A stretch of 26,273 nucleotides of DNA from Perkinsus chesapeaki (GCA_013115145.1 JAAPAO010000511.1:1-26273), one strand, 5' to 3'. Positions 1 to 9,978 are shown, counted from the first letter of the stretch. The notes: generated by a model from the letters alone, not told the origin. A program made the numbers and translations.

Positions 1-1
1 A

Positions 2-111
2 GGAGATATAATAGAAAGGAGTTTGATAGGAAATATGTTACTAGTGATACGGAGGAGGAGATATAATAGAAAGTGTGACAGGAAGTATGTAACATGTGAC
101 CAGTGGAATAA
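2..111. repeat. Two-copy tandem repeat, about 55 bp period
   Basis: The motif GGAGATATAATAGAAAG occurs at 2-18 and again at 57-73. Similar text follows both times (TTGATAGGAAATATGT against TGTGACAGGAAGTATGT). This is a diverged tandem duplication downstream of the stop codon of the sugar-nucleotide gene that begins at 237 on the other strand. No gene was recognised in 1-236. Confidence 0.7.
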
Positions 112-236
112 GAAAGAACAAATAATTGGCCTCTACATTTTGTTTTCTTCTATCAAGGCTGCAATCCCGAAAACGCCCCCAGAACAACAACAAAGACTGT
201 CAGCTAGTATAGAAACAATCAGTTTTATTTTACTAT

Positions 237-3200
237 TCACAGTTGGCCGGGAGTCTCGAAAGTCTTATCTTGGCAGAGTTCCTTCAACCCTTCGCCGCGA
301 TACGACACAAGCGGGGATACCTCGAAGAGTTCATCACCGACGACATGCCCGCCTGCGGCGTCAACCCATTTTCTGATAGAAAAAACGTAAAAACGATTAT
401 CGATGGAGCCTTACTTGCACATATCCGAGATCGCCTTGCGAGCAGTATCGGGCGAATCCTGATCGGCACCGAAGGGATTCTTAATCGGCGTGAACTCCTC
501 GGACCTGACAAGGGAACGTTGCATTCGTTCATCGATCCAAGGCGATAAAAAAGGTAAGGAAGATGGAAAATTTTCATAAATGATGTAAAGGAAATGTTCC
601 AACATTCAAGCTAAAACAGGCAAACCCAAACTGAGTAGCAAATGTAAGCTTTCAATATAACCGCGAAACTTCATTATTTCTTGATTTCAGTCAGGTCGTC
701 TCAAAGACAAACTAACTACTGGACGCATCAGACGTCTGCAATAGTATAGTGCTATCGCAATGTAATAAGGTAGAAGATATTATATATGATATGTCATTCC
801 ACTATTGATCATTGGATCATCGCTAAAGTGAATGCATACGGCTGCCTCCAGCAGGGAGATATAAGGTTTGACAGCTTGTGAAGGGAACCGGAGGAATAAT
901 ATTATCATTCAATAACCGGAATAATAAACCCGGGTTTCCAGCTAAGACCAACGTCACCATAGGGCTATTACCTCTTGCATTCGAACACCACAGATCGCTC
1001 AGCCATCTCAAAGGCATCAAAGATGAACGCTTCCAGCTTCACACCGTTATTCGACGTGGGCTTCACAGTGTTTCCTAAAAAGGTAATTCCTCATACCGAC
1101 TTTTCCTCAAATATTACCATTCTCGTCAGCATGGGCTATCTTCTTATAGGCGAGATGATACCGACTATTCATTTTGGAAATCGCATTTCTGAGGAACTCA
1201 ACCGAGTAGAAATGGTTGCAGATATTTCCAGCGCCGAACAGGAGCTTTCCATCTGCTCCGACCGCACGCACCATCGGATTGTCAATACCAGCGCCTGGGT
1301 TGTACCTAGCAAAAGAATCTTTACGCACTCTGAAGATTCTCAATTATAGAACGTCGATGATTTCAACTACCCCTATAAGAAGGTAGCACGTGTTTACCTA
1401 TAGAGTTTAAAACCACAAAATCATCTACAGCTACCCAGAACAAAAGGGATAATACACCGGTATTGTATTACGATCAGAGGGTAGTATATATACTAAGAAA
1501 AAATTTGTCAGATTGGTACTAATAACGGCACTCTAGTGATACATAAAGTACGAAAAATAGATGGGAAGACATTACTCTTCCGGGTGAGCTGCAAAAGTAG
1601 TATCGACATTATTACATGATGAACGTGAGTAAAGATGGCACTAGCATAAAAATTAGTCCCCAGTTGGAAGCAATTCCCAGGGATCGGAAATGTCCCCCCC
1701 ACTGAAGACTCCCACAGATAGAAATCGAAGCATTATAAGAGGACATTAACCAACCGAGTAAGAATAATACGCCCGGATTTTATTACAGATCAGAATACTC
1801 CACCACAGAGCACTTGCCATTCTTGGTAGCAATAACACCGACCTTCTCATCCCAGGATGATTTCCAGACAACCTTGTTGCCAACCTGATAGTAGAAAACA
1901 ATGAGAAAAGTATCATCGATTTTTCCGGCGAAAATCTCAGCTACTCGAGATTTTTGCTTACTTGGGCGTTCTTCTCGATACAATAGCCGACAAACCAAGG
2001 ATCAGCCGGTTTGAGAATGGCGTTATCGACGGAGAAGACATGAAGATATTTAACGCCCCAAGCCTCGAGCTTGGAGAGGACCTAAGATATGCAAGGTCAA
2101 AAAGTTGAGGTGAAAAATATCTTACTCCTTCCTTTTCTAAAGCGTAATAAAGGCCGCCGTTGCCATCGGGACTGACACTGACTTTCGATTTTGACTCGAG
2201 GATAAGGTTCCCATCAAGAGAAAGCGCGGGAAGCGTACCTGAGGTTGAAGCATGCGTTCAACATCAGATAAAGATACTCACCTTGAGGGAAGAAAATGAC
2301 GTCTTCAGAAGGGTAACCGAAGTAGTTGTGCTCCTTGAAGAACTTCTGAACATATTCGTGATTTAATGGCGACGTCATCACCAAGAATGGTAGACGAGTT
2401 GACGGCTTGCCGGAAAGGGTCCTGATCACATTAATAGCAATCTTACTCTAAACAGTGATGAAACTCGTAATTTTTATACAACCTTGAAAAACATTCAATT
2501 ATTATTCTCGTTTCCCCACCTACAGCGGTACGATTCATTTGAAATTCCGGCATTCACAGATGAGCTTGAGCTATATCATGTAAAGAACTAAATATAATAA
2601 TGATATTAATATTATAATTATGTAATAATAATATACATTTTACTACCCATAGTTCATACTTGCATTTTGACTTTAATTATTACCAGTATACATTCTATTA
2701 CACGAAGAACTTTATACGCTATATTATAATGACATACTCGTTATATATATTTCAAATTTATTACTATTATACATTTTATTATATAATATTACACAAAGCA
2801 CCCAATACGCTACATTATAATAATATATCGGTTATATATCCAATATACAGTACCAGTACCATGCTACGATAAAATTCCATTCATCATAGAGCAATCCTCA
2901 TTGATCAGATACCACCAAACGTATCTTACCTCAGTCTAGTAAGCCTCTCAGCAAAAAGCTGGAAAATCGGCTTAGCGCTCGGCAGTCCAATATTAACCAT
3001 TCCCTTGGATTCGTGAACACCGAGGCCCATTCGAGTGCCCTGGCCACCTGCCAGAACGCAGCCAGCGACCTCTCCAGAGGCAACTGCATCGAGGCCGAGT
3101 TTCTGATAGGAAAAGCGTAAAATGGTAGAGCCCAGCTGAATACTACCTCCCAACGCTGGATGTCTTCAGGAGTCATCGCGCTCAATTTCATGACGTCGTC

Positions 3201-3483
3201 ATCAGCCGGAGGCTCATAATCGGCCTCAGTGGTTTCGTTCTGAAGATCTTCCTTGGCCTGACAGAAGTTAATAAGCGACCTCGAAAGGAATCTTTTTTCT
3301 CACCTTTTCAACGCTTGCTTTAATGCTGGGATAATCTATCCCCTTAAGCTGCTCGATCAAAGCGTTCGCCTCGCTTTCAGTGCATTTGCCAGCGTCGATG
3401 AACTTGAAAACATGTCCTTGGCCCCAGCCATCGAATCGCTCCCTGAGCTCCTTAGGAACCATATCAGCGTTAGAAGCACTCAT
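237..3483 (-). CDS. UAP1: UDP-N-acetylglucosamine pyrophosphorylase, 11 exons, complete
   Basis: The enzyme makes UDP-GlcNAc (or UDP-GalNAc) from UTP and the hexosamine 1-phosphate in the cytosol, feeding glycan, GPI-anchor and cell-wall synthesis. Exons, from the start: 3483-3304, 3257-3147, 3102-2930, 2445-2282, 2238-2126, 2081-1962, 1884-1787, 1305-1118, 1074-972, 504-415, 372-237. All junctions are GT-AG and in phase, giving 491 aa, the usual family length. Motifs seen: [10 protein letters not shown] (residues 114-123, nucleotide loop), [20 protein letters not shown] (206-210), [11 protein letters not shown] (about 233-243), [24 protein letters not shown] (346-352), FTPIKN (421-426) and WVDAAGG. 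The start [13 protein letters not shown] is the first ATG of the spliced frame. Seven introns are 42-77 nt and three are 467-484 nt. It is divergent from the BAP31-like gene. The acceptor of exon 4 is the least certain junction; it uses AGAG before TAAG to keep phase. Confidence 0.93.
505..971 (-). other. Long intron 9 of the UAP gene
   Basis: A 467 nt intron between the exon ending FECKR and the exon beginning SEEFTPIKN. The donor is GTAATAG. I see no recognisable element inside. It is close in length to the other two long introns of this gene. Confidence 0.6.
1306..1786 (-). other. Long intron 7 of the UAP gene
   Basis: A 481 nt intron between the VVEYSD exon and the GNICNHF exon. The donor is GTAATA and the acceptor TTGCTAG. 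I see no gene or recognisable repeat in it. Exons 7 and 8 join in phase and the family alignment loses nothing across it. Confidence 0.6.
2446..2929 (-). other. Long AT-rich intron 3 of the UAP gene
   Basis: This 484 nt intron contrasts with the neighbouring 43-46 nt introns. Its middle (about 2580-2870) is very AT-rich and low in complexity. No coding exon with UAP similarity was found in it, and exons 3 and 4 join in frame across it. The plus-strand ORF at 2660-2872 lies in this AT-rich stretch and looks like chance. Confidence 0.6.
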
Positions 3484-3937
3484 TTCGTAGGTGAGAAAAT
3501 ATAACTGTGGAAAGTTCGATCGCGGCCGCGCGCTACTAGCGTCATTTTTAGCGCTAGTAACTAAGGTAAAAATTTTGATTGTCAATCGGAGAGAAGGTTT
3601 GGAGGAGCATTCGCAGATGAAACGGTGATACATTGAATGCTTATAATGTCTGTACGGATCCTAATTGTACGTGAAGACTTACGGTTGCAATGCTGAAGTT
3701 GCAGGCAAAAAATGTCGGAAAAATGCCGCATGCCGGGATCGAGCCTGCGACCTCGTTAAATTGTCAGAGAATATCATTACTACAGTACTTCTATGTAAAA
3801 ACACAAGCTTTTATTACTCCCTTCGAATCCGTTATAGTATAGTTCATGATAATAAGTCTGTGAGCGTGCTTCACAAAAAACTGTTTTCCGAATATCCGTT
3901 TTTGGTGTAATTTAATTCTAGTTGTTTTTGTGTTGTA
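3484..3937. promoter_or_regulatory. Divergent intergenic region between UAP and BAP31-like genes
   Basis: A 454 bp gap separates the start codons of two genes transcribed away from each other, so both promoters must lie here or overlap it. No clear TATA box or other core element could be assigned. It holds a tRNA-like relic at about 3700-3765, annotated separately. Confidence 0.5.
3698..3765 (-). repeat. tRNA-derived (SINE-like) relic with box B
   Basis: Read on minus, this stretch resembles the 3' half of a tRNA. TCTGACAATTTAACGAGGTC looks like an anticodon arm plus variable loop. It is followed by GCAGGCTCGATCCCGGC, a T-arm-like stem with a loop close to the box B consensus GGTTCGANNCC (one mismatch), then GGCATGCGGCATTTTT. 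No intact D arm or acceptor stem was found, so it is not a working tRNA gene. The same 35-36 nt core (GAGGT...CCCGGCATG..GCATTTT) occurs in intron 3 of the Rab gene at 7594-7629. Confidence 0.5.
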
Positions 3938-6226
3938 ATGTCAGCGTGGTCCTTCGAGGCTTATATCGGCATCCCTCTAGCAGCGGTGGTGCTATTTCTG
4001 CTGTTGTCAGGTAAGATTCTCCAGAGGTTAACTCGAGAACTTCCAGGACTGCCCGGGTCTCTTTACAAAAATGGATTGTGAATCGCAAACTTAGCTCAAA
4101 AATCCTAGAGTGTATGCAAGCTGATTACTTGTTAGGGGTTATTATTTTAGACCCTTAAGGAAATCCCCAGATGAACGCCTGTATGTCACAATGTATAGAA
4201 AGTATCATCGGACTGAGTTTGAACCGAGTTCCTCGGCCACTAGGCTCGCAGTAGTATTCGCAGCCGTCAGCCCTACGATGGAGAGCATGCTTACCCTCGG
4301 TCGACCAATCGTGGTAACTGAAATGCGAGAATGCTAGCTCGAATCGGCGGGGACTCCCAGTGGACGCTGATCAGTCATAGCATTATTATACTTGCTTATA
4401 TCCAGCGAAGCTTTCTAGAAATTTTCCGATTCTTAAGTCGAAGTTGGTCTTCATTTCAGACGTCCCATTCCTGCAGAGGTTCGCTTGTCGCCTGAGTAAT
4501 GTATCAATAACGATCGGCAACTACGGCATATCATTAAGCTTGGGGATGGTTGTATGGCGGGAACTGAGCGGGAATAATAATGGTTTAGCCTTCAAACGGA
4601 TAGCAATCGTCGAAATATATTATAGAACTTATTTTTAGTAATATTGAAAAATAGTTATCGCACAAGTACATCGGTGCTTGAAGAGTCTTATTTTGTGCCA
4701 GACAAATGCTTCAGTCTCCTAGTTTTTATAACCTTTTTTATCGAGAAATCTGTTAAATATGATTTCGAAAATGCCTTGTTGACTTTCGTGCCGATTAGTA
4801 TTATTGATGCTTCTATGTAACACGTTTCACTAGTATAACACACCTGACCCTGTTTCGGAAGGTCTAAGAGGCCCCTCCTGCTCCGAATATATACCCTTTC
4901 AATGGTTAAAAGGAGGGCACCGCAACGAACAAGAAATACACTTCACTAATACATTTTATTTGCATCGGAAAAGTCGTTATTTGATTCCCATTGGTGAAAC
5001 TCTTTATATGCCTATTGGGTGCGCGACTGCATTTTATATAGATATTGGATGTTAATATGTAATATTTCCTTTTTCCTGTCAGAGCATCGCCTTCGCCTTG
5101 TTTGCTTCCCAATGGATCACATTGCGTGACTTAAACTCAATGAAGGATGCCCAGCTAAGTGATATGACTACAGTTGAACTACAGGACCGGTAAGGGTGGG
5201 AAGAGATGTTTGGGGAAAGACCTTTGTGTGGAACAAATGTGTGCTGCCTATATATCTGAGTTATCTTCAATGCATTTCGATCATTGCATCATAAATGAGG
5301 CGTTTTCGCGAAGATAGAGTAGCAATCATCTGAAAGGTGCTACTAGCACCGTACTGGTTTAACAGTTTGGCGGCGGATCTGATCATTTTCGATCCCTTTT
5401 TATTTGATATTTATTTATATTAGTTATCTTATGAAAGCCTGGAGAGCCGAAAGGAACTGGTGGATATCTCTGTTCTCCCTTACCTTGTGGTTGATGGTTT
5501 GGAGGTCGGCAATGTGGGTTCAAGGTCTGCTGGATGATGAGCAAAAGAAAGATTCGAAGAAGTCACAGAGTAATAGGATTGGATTTATATAATTAGATCA
5601 TGTCGCACGCGTTCATGTATCGATTTTATCACATAGAGATGCTTATTCATCTACTTAATACTACAGTGTGTTCGCGTTTGTTGGGCAAGTTTATTAAAAT
5701 TGAATATTTCGCGTTAGAGTGATGAAAAATGGCTGAAACCTTCAAGGATATAACTATAAGACAAGGGGACATTATTGTACATTATTAACATTAAATTGAC
5801 TTAATTAAATTAGCTTCGCCGTTATTATTATATTTTGCTTATATTGTAATTCTGTACTTGTCGAGTTTGCGCAGAAGAGGGGATTCCGCTCTATGAAGCT
5901 ATTGCTCGTAAATCTGCCATGAGCTTGATAAATACAGTAAAGTGTGAGGTGTAGTGTCCCATATACGAGAAAAGAGTAGTGCTAAATGATAGCATCACCA
6001 TCAGCCCGTAGTAATAATATAAACTCTCCAGCACTCTTCAAGTTCATCACAATAACAACAATCATTTCCGTGTCGTTCAGGTTCCTCCGGTCTTACTGGC
6101 GATCTGAAGGTTGATAAGGATTCCAAATCGTCAGAGAAGCCAGCTACGAGTGATTCCACCAAGGCGTCGGGCAGTAGTAGCTCTAAGAAGGTCTCTGAAG
6201 TTGAAATGACAAGTATGAAAAAGTGA
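3938..6226 (+). CDS. BAP29/BAP31-like ER membrane protein, 5 exons
   Basis: Likely an ER integral membrane protein of the B-cell receptor-associated protein 31 family, which acts in export and quality control of membrane proteins. Exons: 3938-4010, 4460-4548 (or 4551), 5083-5189, 5424-5569, 6081-6226. All are in phase, giving 186 aa (187 with the alternative donor). Three hydrophobic segments are visible: GIPLAAVVLFLLL (about 11-23), ISLSLGM joined to SIAFALFASQW (about 48-66), and WWISLFSLTLWLMVW (about 102-116). RAERNWWISLFSLTLWL matches the family signature that in animals reads RAQRN-Y-I-FSL-L, and LQRFACRL with ITIGN fits the region before the second segment. The tail is Ser/Lys-rich and ends MKK. 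It is shorter than animal BAP31 and has no clear long coiled coil or exact KKXX signal. Family assignment rests on pattern memory. Confidence 0.72.
4215..4241 (-). repeat. tRNA-like A-box/B-box pair in BAP31-like intron 1
   Basis: On minus, AGTGGCCGAGG (4241-4231) resembles the A box of Ser/Leu-type tRNAs and GGTTCAAACTC (4225-4215) resembles a B box. They are only 5 nt apart, far closer than in a tRNA, so this would be a collapsed tRNA-derived relic at best. The same bases also form a short CCGAG/CTCGG hairpin, which could explain the look by chance. Confidence 0.3.
5656..5815 (+). repeat. Intronic dispersed repeat, copy A
   Basis: Lies in intron 4 of the BAP31-like gene. It aligns over about 155 bp with 8498-8660 in intron 5 of the Rab gene, in the same orientation. 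Shared blocks include ACAGTGYGTT, TTGTTGGGCAAGT, AAATTTGAATATYTC (one gap), TGAAACCTT/TGAGACCTT and a following AT-rich tail. No coding capacity or terminal repeat was seen. Confidence 0.7.
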
Positions 6227-6899
6227 AAGTACTGAGTTCGTTTCTTGTGGAGAAGGTATTTTGTTTAGTGAGATATACAATCGGTTTTGCTCGCTTACAA
6301 AACCTCTATGTTGAAAAATCTGGGTTAGCGTGTAAAATTGGTAGCGCAGAAATCTGCCGGGCATTGCGGGCTGATGGGCGCATATAAAATGGAGATATAC
6401 GCGTCTTTGGGTCTTTTCAGTTGAAACATATTTTTCATAAGATGCGGAAATCTGCCAGAGTTGTGCGAGGTTTTTTCCCACAAGTACAGAGTCTCGAAAC
6501 TTTAATTTCTCTGTCGTTGTGTGGTGAGTGTAAAGCAGCCTTCAACTTGTAGAGCAATCCGTGATGTATTCCAGCACTCCCTCATCTACCTTGGCCATAT
6601 ATATGTATTCAGTGCATTCAATCATTGCCGCACTATAATGGGTAGCATTGGCAGTTTCGTCTTCGTCAAAAAATGCATATGGGCCAACTTTGTATATGCT
6701 GCTGATGGAAAGCGCCGATTCGCGGGATTAGTCTAAATTGCTTTTAATTGACGTTCTGTCTTCACCGTGAACCTATTGAGTTAATCGACTGGTTAACTTT
6801 GGCGGCTTGAATGAGTTTCAATGCATATCTAGAAAGCAATGATGGGGTTGGTTCGGAAGGGGTTCATTAGAGCTATCATCAGTTTGTTAATTCCGAAAT
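6227..6899. other. Intergenic, no gene recognised
   Basis: The 673 bp between the BAP31-like stop codon and the Rab start codon contains short ORFs on both strands (6131-6481 minus, 6521-6736 plus). None resembles a known family, and the first overlaps the real last exon antisense. The promoter of the Rab gene is expected here, but no specific element could be assigned. Confidence 0.5.
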
Positions 6900-9800
6900 A
6901 TGGGATGCGCTCAATCGACAAGCGGCTCCCAAAGTGGTCCACAAGCCGGCGGTGGGCTGAATGTGGTAATAATGGCGATGAGAGACGGCAGTGGTGTGTT
7001 TCAATAGTAATTTTTACAGACTGGGAGTCGGGCATCACCGACTGGGATTGAATCAAAGATAGTTCTGTTGGGGGACTCAGGCGTTGGTAAGTTGGCTGGG
7101 AAACCGGGTTTTGGGTTTCGGGTTTTGGGTTTTGGGTTTTCTTGTAATAGCCCGCGATATTCTACTCAATCAGGGTCTGACCTGTATACTCTGATTGTAT
7201 TACCTTCTAATAGAAGGCTTCTATTATAGAAGGCTTCTATCAGGTGTATTATGTTCTGCTTTCCGGACACGATATATCAATTGGACCGCGCAGTTGTAAT
7301 TTCAATACTTCTTTCCTTTTAATATCGTAGCTATTGCCACCCTCGAGATAGTGTGAGGAAGAATGTGTTGTTAATTTCAGCTCGTCAACTTGATAGGAGT
7401 TTCAGATTCCTTTGCAGAGAAAAACATCATCATTCTTCAGGAAAATCTTCAATGGCACTGAGGTTCTGTCAAGGCCGATTCCCACCCTTCCATGAAGTTA
7501 CCATCGGCGCTGCATTCCTCCAGCAAATTGTTCGTCTGCCGGGTTCTAATACGCAATTGAAACTGCATATTTGGGATACAGGTCGGAGGGAGGGAGGTTC
7601 CGGGTTCGAACCCGGCATGTTGCATTTTAGGCGGACAGGAGCGATTCAGGGCGATGGCGCCATTGTATTATCGTGATGCTGCTGGTGAGTGATGGGATTG
7701 GTTTTTTGCGGGGGAGCATTGTCTGGTGTGAATAGAAGTAACAGAATGTTCGGCTTTCCGGTGTGTATCCCACCTCGGTGGAGCTAGTCTGAAATCGATC
7801 AGCCGTTTCATAATGCTAAATCAATTAGTAATTGATTTTATACGAAATCGATGAATTTCAAATCTATCAACCGTTTCGTAATTTCAAATCTATCAACCGT
7901 CGTATTTCAAATCGATCAACCGTTTCGTAATTTCAAATCGATCAACCGCTTCGTAATTTCAAATCGATCAACCGTCGTATTTCAAATCGATCAACCGTTT
8001 CGTAATTTCAAATCGATCAACCGTTTCGTAATTTCAAATCGATCAACCGCTTCGTAGCGCTAAACGGATTAGCGTTTACGTCATACCGCATCGATAACCC
8101 AGTTACCCGTAATGTTAATTCAATGAACCGTTTGGTCACAGCTCCTCGAACACACATTAGATTATATTTTTTTATATTTCTATCAGGTGCGGTAGTTGTA
8201 TATGATGTGGGCTCCAAAGAATCTTTTGAATCTGTGAAATTCTGGGTGAGCGAGCTCCGTTCAAAAGGCCCACCGGATGTCCGTATCGCGGTCGCTGGCA
8301 ACAAGGCGGATTTGCCAGAGTCGGAACAGGTGAGCGGCTAACATGTGTTCCGGAGGTTGGGCTCGGGCCGATGGGTCAAGGCGAACGTTCGGTTGCATTC
8401 TCCCCGTCGTGTTTGGATGCCGCGTTGCCAGAACGGTGCTATCGATAGAGATAAATAGTTTCTTACCGAAAGTGGTTCGGAAATATTACTATATTTAATA
8501 TATACAGTGCGTTTGTTTTTGTTGGGCAAGTCGCTGAAATTTGAATATCTCACGTATACATGATCAAACTGAAGTGAGACCTTGAGGACTGTAGCTATTA
8601 AACAAGAGTATAATGTATTATAGTAATAACAATCTAAAATGGATTATTTAGTTTACTAGTTTAATAAGTGATATAACTAAGCATTCATATATATATATAT
8701 TAGTAATGAGATTTTCTCATTCACCACGGCTATGTGTTGGTGGGGTTGCTGAAGTGAGAAAAATTCTTACAAAAAGACACTTACACTTTCCGATGGAGGA
8801 GAATACGGGGATTCACAAAATATATGGCACACCGTTTCAAAGGTTTTTTTTACAAAAAACCTTCGCTCCCGGAATTTTGTGCACTTTTTATAACGTGGTA
8901 TAGATCACAGCGTGCACTTGACAACGTTATGAGGTTGCAGGCTGAGTATGCTAAGGAAAATAGTCGAGCATAAGTGGTCGAGTAACAGGCCTGGAGTTAT
9001 TGAAGCCCGTCTGATAGCTATCGTGTTGTTGTCAGGCTGTAACAGCGCAAGAAGCCGAAGAGTTCTGCCAGGAGAATGGTCTGTTGTGCTTCCGAACTTC
9101 AGCGATGACGGGCGCTAATGTGAGACCTGTGGGGAAACGCTTTATATAATTTTATCGATTATAATTTCACACCGAATGTTACTCTGGAGGGGACGAGCTT
9201 TCATCAGACGCGTTCAGCGGGAATGCGCTTTGGCACTCCTGCTTTCACCGAGTTTTTAATCTAATCTCGAAACGTAGAGCACTTGAGCCTTCAAGGAATA
9301 TGTTCCCGCACGACTGGACAAAGCAACTTGGCATTCACGAACGAAGAAAACTCTCTGGTGGACCATGCTGAGATCCTTACGGACTGCACTTCGCCGACGA
9401 ATTACTAGTAGAGATTGGCCTTTTGCTGTGAGGCTTTTTACTTGTCATTTTGGGGCAAATTATGTCAAATGTTGACAACTCTATAAGTTGGGGAATTCAG
9501 CTTACGTTCTCATCTTTTTCCGCTTCGGCTTGAAAAGGAACATTCTGTTGCTATGATGTTGGGAATATAGGCTAAAAGGTGATTCCTCTTGTATCATCAC
9601 ATTCGGAAGTCGGAGGTGGAAGAGTTTTTTCATAGTTGCTGCTGAGACTATGTTAAGACTATTTGAGATTTTTTGTTAAGACTCTAAGACTTCCCCTGAA
9701 TTTTCCCTGAGGAAAAATTCAACGCAGCATTTGGGAAATGCCCTACCTGAATTATCGAGAGAACGAAAAACGAAAAGACTCGTATGTCGAGATGAACGTT

Positions 9801-9978
9801 TTAGTGAGCTCACTATGCGAATCGAAAAATGACCGGCAGAATTGATTACCGGGATTTTGTGAGATTGGTCATTGTCGTTCAGATTGGCAAGTTGTTCGAG
9901 TCACTCGCAGAAGAAGTATATAATGTGATAAAGAGCAAGCAGCGGTCACCAAGCGCCGCTGCAACTGGAGGCCAATAA
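6900..9978 (+). CDS. Rab5b/ARA6-like small GTPase, 7 exons, N-terminal lipidation motif
   Basis: A Rab5-family GTPase, expected to act on endosomes. Exons: 6900-6965, 7020-7086, 7441-7581, 7631-7684, 8187-8329, 9036-9119, 9883-9978, all in phase, giving 216 aa. GTP-binding motifs: GDSGVGKS (40-47), switch I TIGAAF (T65), WDTGGQE (89-95), NKAD (148-151) and TSAMTG (178-183). RFCQGRFPPF and YYRDAAG are typical of Rab5. The protein begins MGCAQSTSG, a classic N-myristoylation plus palmitoylation motif. It ends SAAATGGQ with no cysteine, so it cannot be prenylated at the C terminus. This pairing defines plant ARA6 (RabF1) and apicomplexan Rab5b. Oddities are WDTGGQE instead of WDTAGQE and TSAM instead of TSAK. 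The start is fixed by an acceptor (TTTTTACAG) and by the in-frame MGC. Confidence 0.9.
7106..7140 (+). repeat. TTTTGGG-type (telomere-like) array in Rab intron 2
   Basis: Five consecutive 7-mers of GGGTTTT, one of them GGGTTTC, begin 19 nt after the exon 2 donor. The run resembles an interstitial telomere-like repeat. Its five G3 tracts in 35 nt could form a G-quadruplex on the sense strand. I cannot tell from this window whether the organism's telomeres use this unit. Confidence 0.75.
7207..7243. repeat. Short tandem near-palindrome in Rab intron 2
   Basis: ATAGAAGGCTTCTAT occurs twice in close tandem. Each copy is palindromic apart from the central bases. Nothing else recognisable was found in the rest of intron 2 (7087-7440). 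Confidence 0.55.
7582..7630 (+). repeat. 49 nt Rab intron 3 made of a tRNA-like T arm
   Basis: The intron splits the Gly of WDTG/GQE, starts GTCGGA and ends TTTTAG. Its interior contains CCGGGTTCGAACCCGG, a perfect stem of 5 bp around TTCGAA that matches the box B consensus GGTTCGANNCC. The block GAGGTTCCGGGTTCGAACCC plus GGCATGTTGCATTTT matches the relic at 3698-3765 on the other strand. The intron must be removed, since reading through destroys the conserved GQERF motif. Confidence 0.7.
7854..8055. repeat. Minisatellite, about 8 units of 24-26 bp, in Rab intron 4
   Basis: The unit is AATTTCAAATCGATCAACCG followed by TTTCGT, CTTCGT or TCGT. Units of 26, 24 and 25 bp alternate, and the order suggests a three-unit higher-order repeat. 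The first two units read CTATC where later ones read CGATC. Decayed units flank the array at about 7790-7853 and 8056-8105. It fills most of the 502 nt intron 4; its open frame at 7851-8057 simply follows the repeat. Confidence 0.9.
8498..8660 (+). repeat. Intronic dispersed repeat, copy B
   Basis: Lies in intron 5 of the Rab gene (8330-9035) and aligns with 5656-5815. Both copies carry TTGTTGGGCAAGT followed by a TTGAATAT block and end in an AT-rich run. Both lie in the sense orientation of the host gene. The rest of intron 5 holds nothing I recognise. Confidence 0.7.
9120..9882 (+). other. Rab intron 6, 763 nt
   Basis: The longest intron of the Rab gene, with donor GTGAGA and acceptor GTTCAG. 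It contains one clear small hairpin at about 9697-9719 (GAATTTT and AAAAATTC arms around CCCTGAGG). No exon with Rab similarity is missing across it, because GAN joins IGKLF in phase. Confidence 0.65.

Noticed and set aside
2660-2872. Plus-strand ORF of 70 codons
   Set aside because: Lies in very AT-rich low-complexity intron sequence of the UAP gene; its Tyr/Ile-rich product reflects base composition.
6131-6481. Minus-strand ORF of 116 codons
   Set aside because: Overlaps the last exon of the BAP31-like gene antisense and has no motif or homologue in the window.
7594-7620. Functional tRNA gene in the Rab intron
   Set aside because: Only a T-arm-like hairpin is present; no D arm, anticodon arm or acceptor stem can be built.
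7854-8057. Repeat-encoded protein (repeated FKSINRFVISN)
   Set aside because: The frame follows the minisatellite, lies wholly within an intron, and units of 24-25 bp would shift the frame on change of copy number.
8686-8701. AT microsatellite
   Set aside because: Short TA run inside an intron; common and uninformative.
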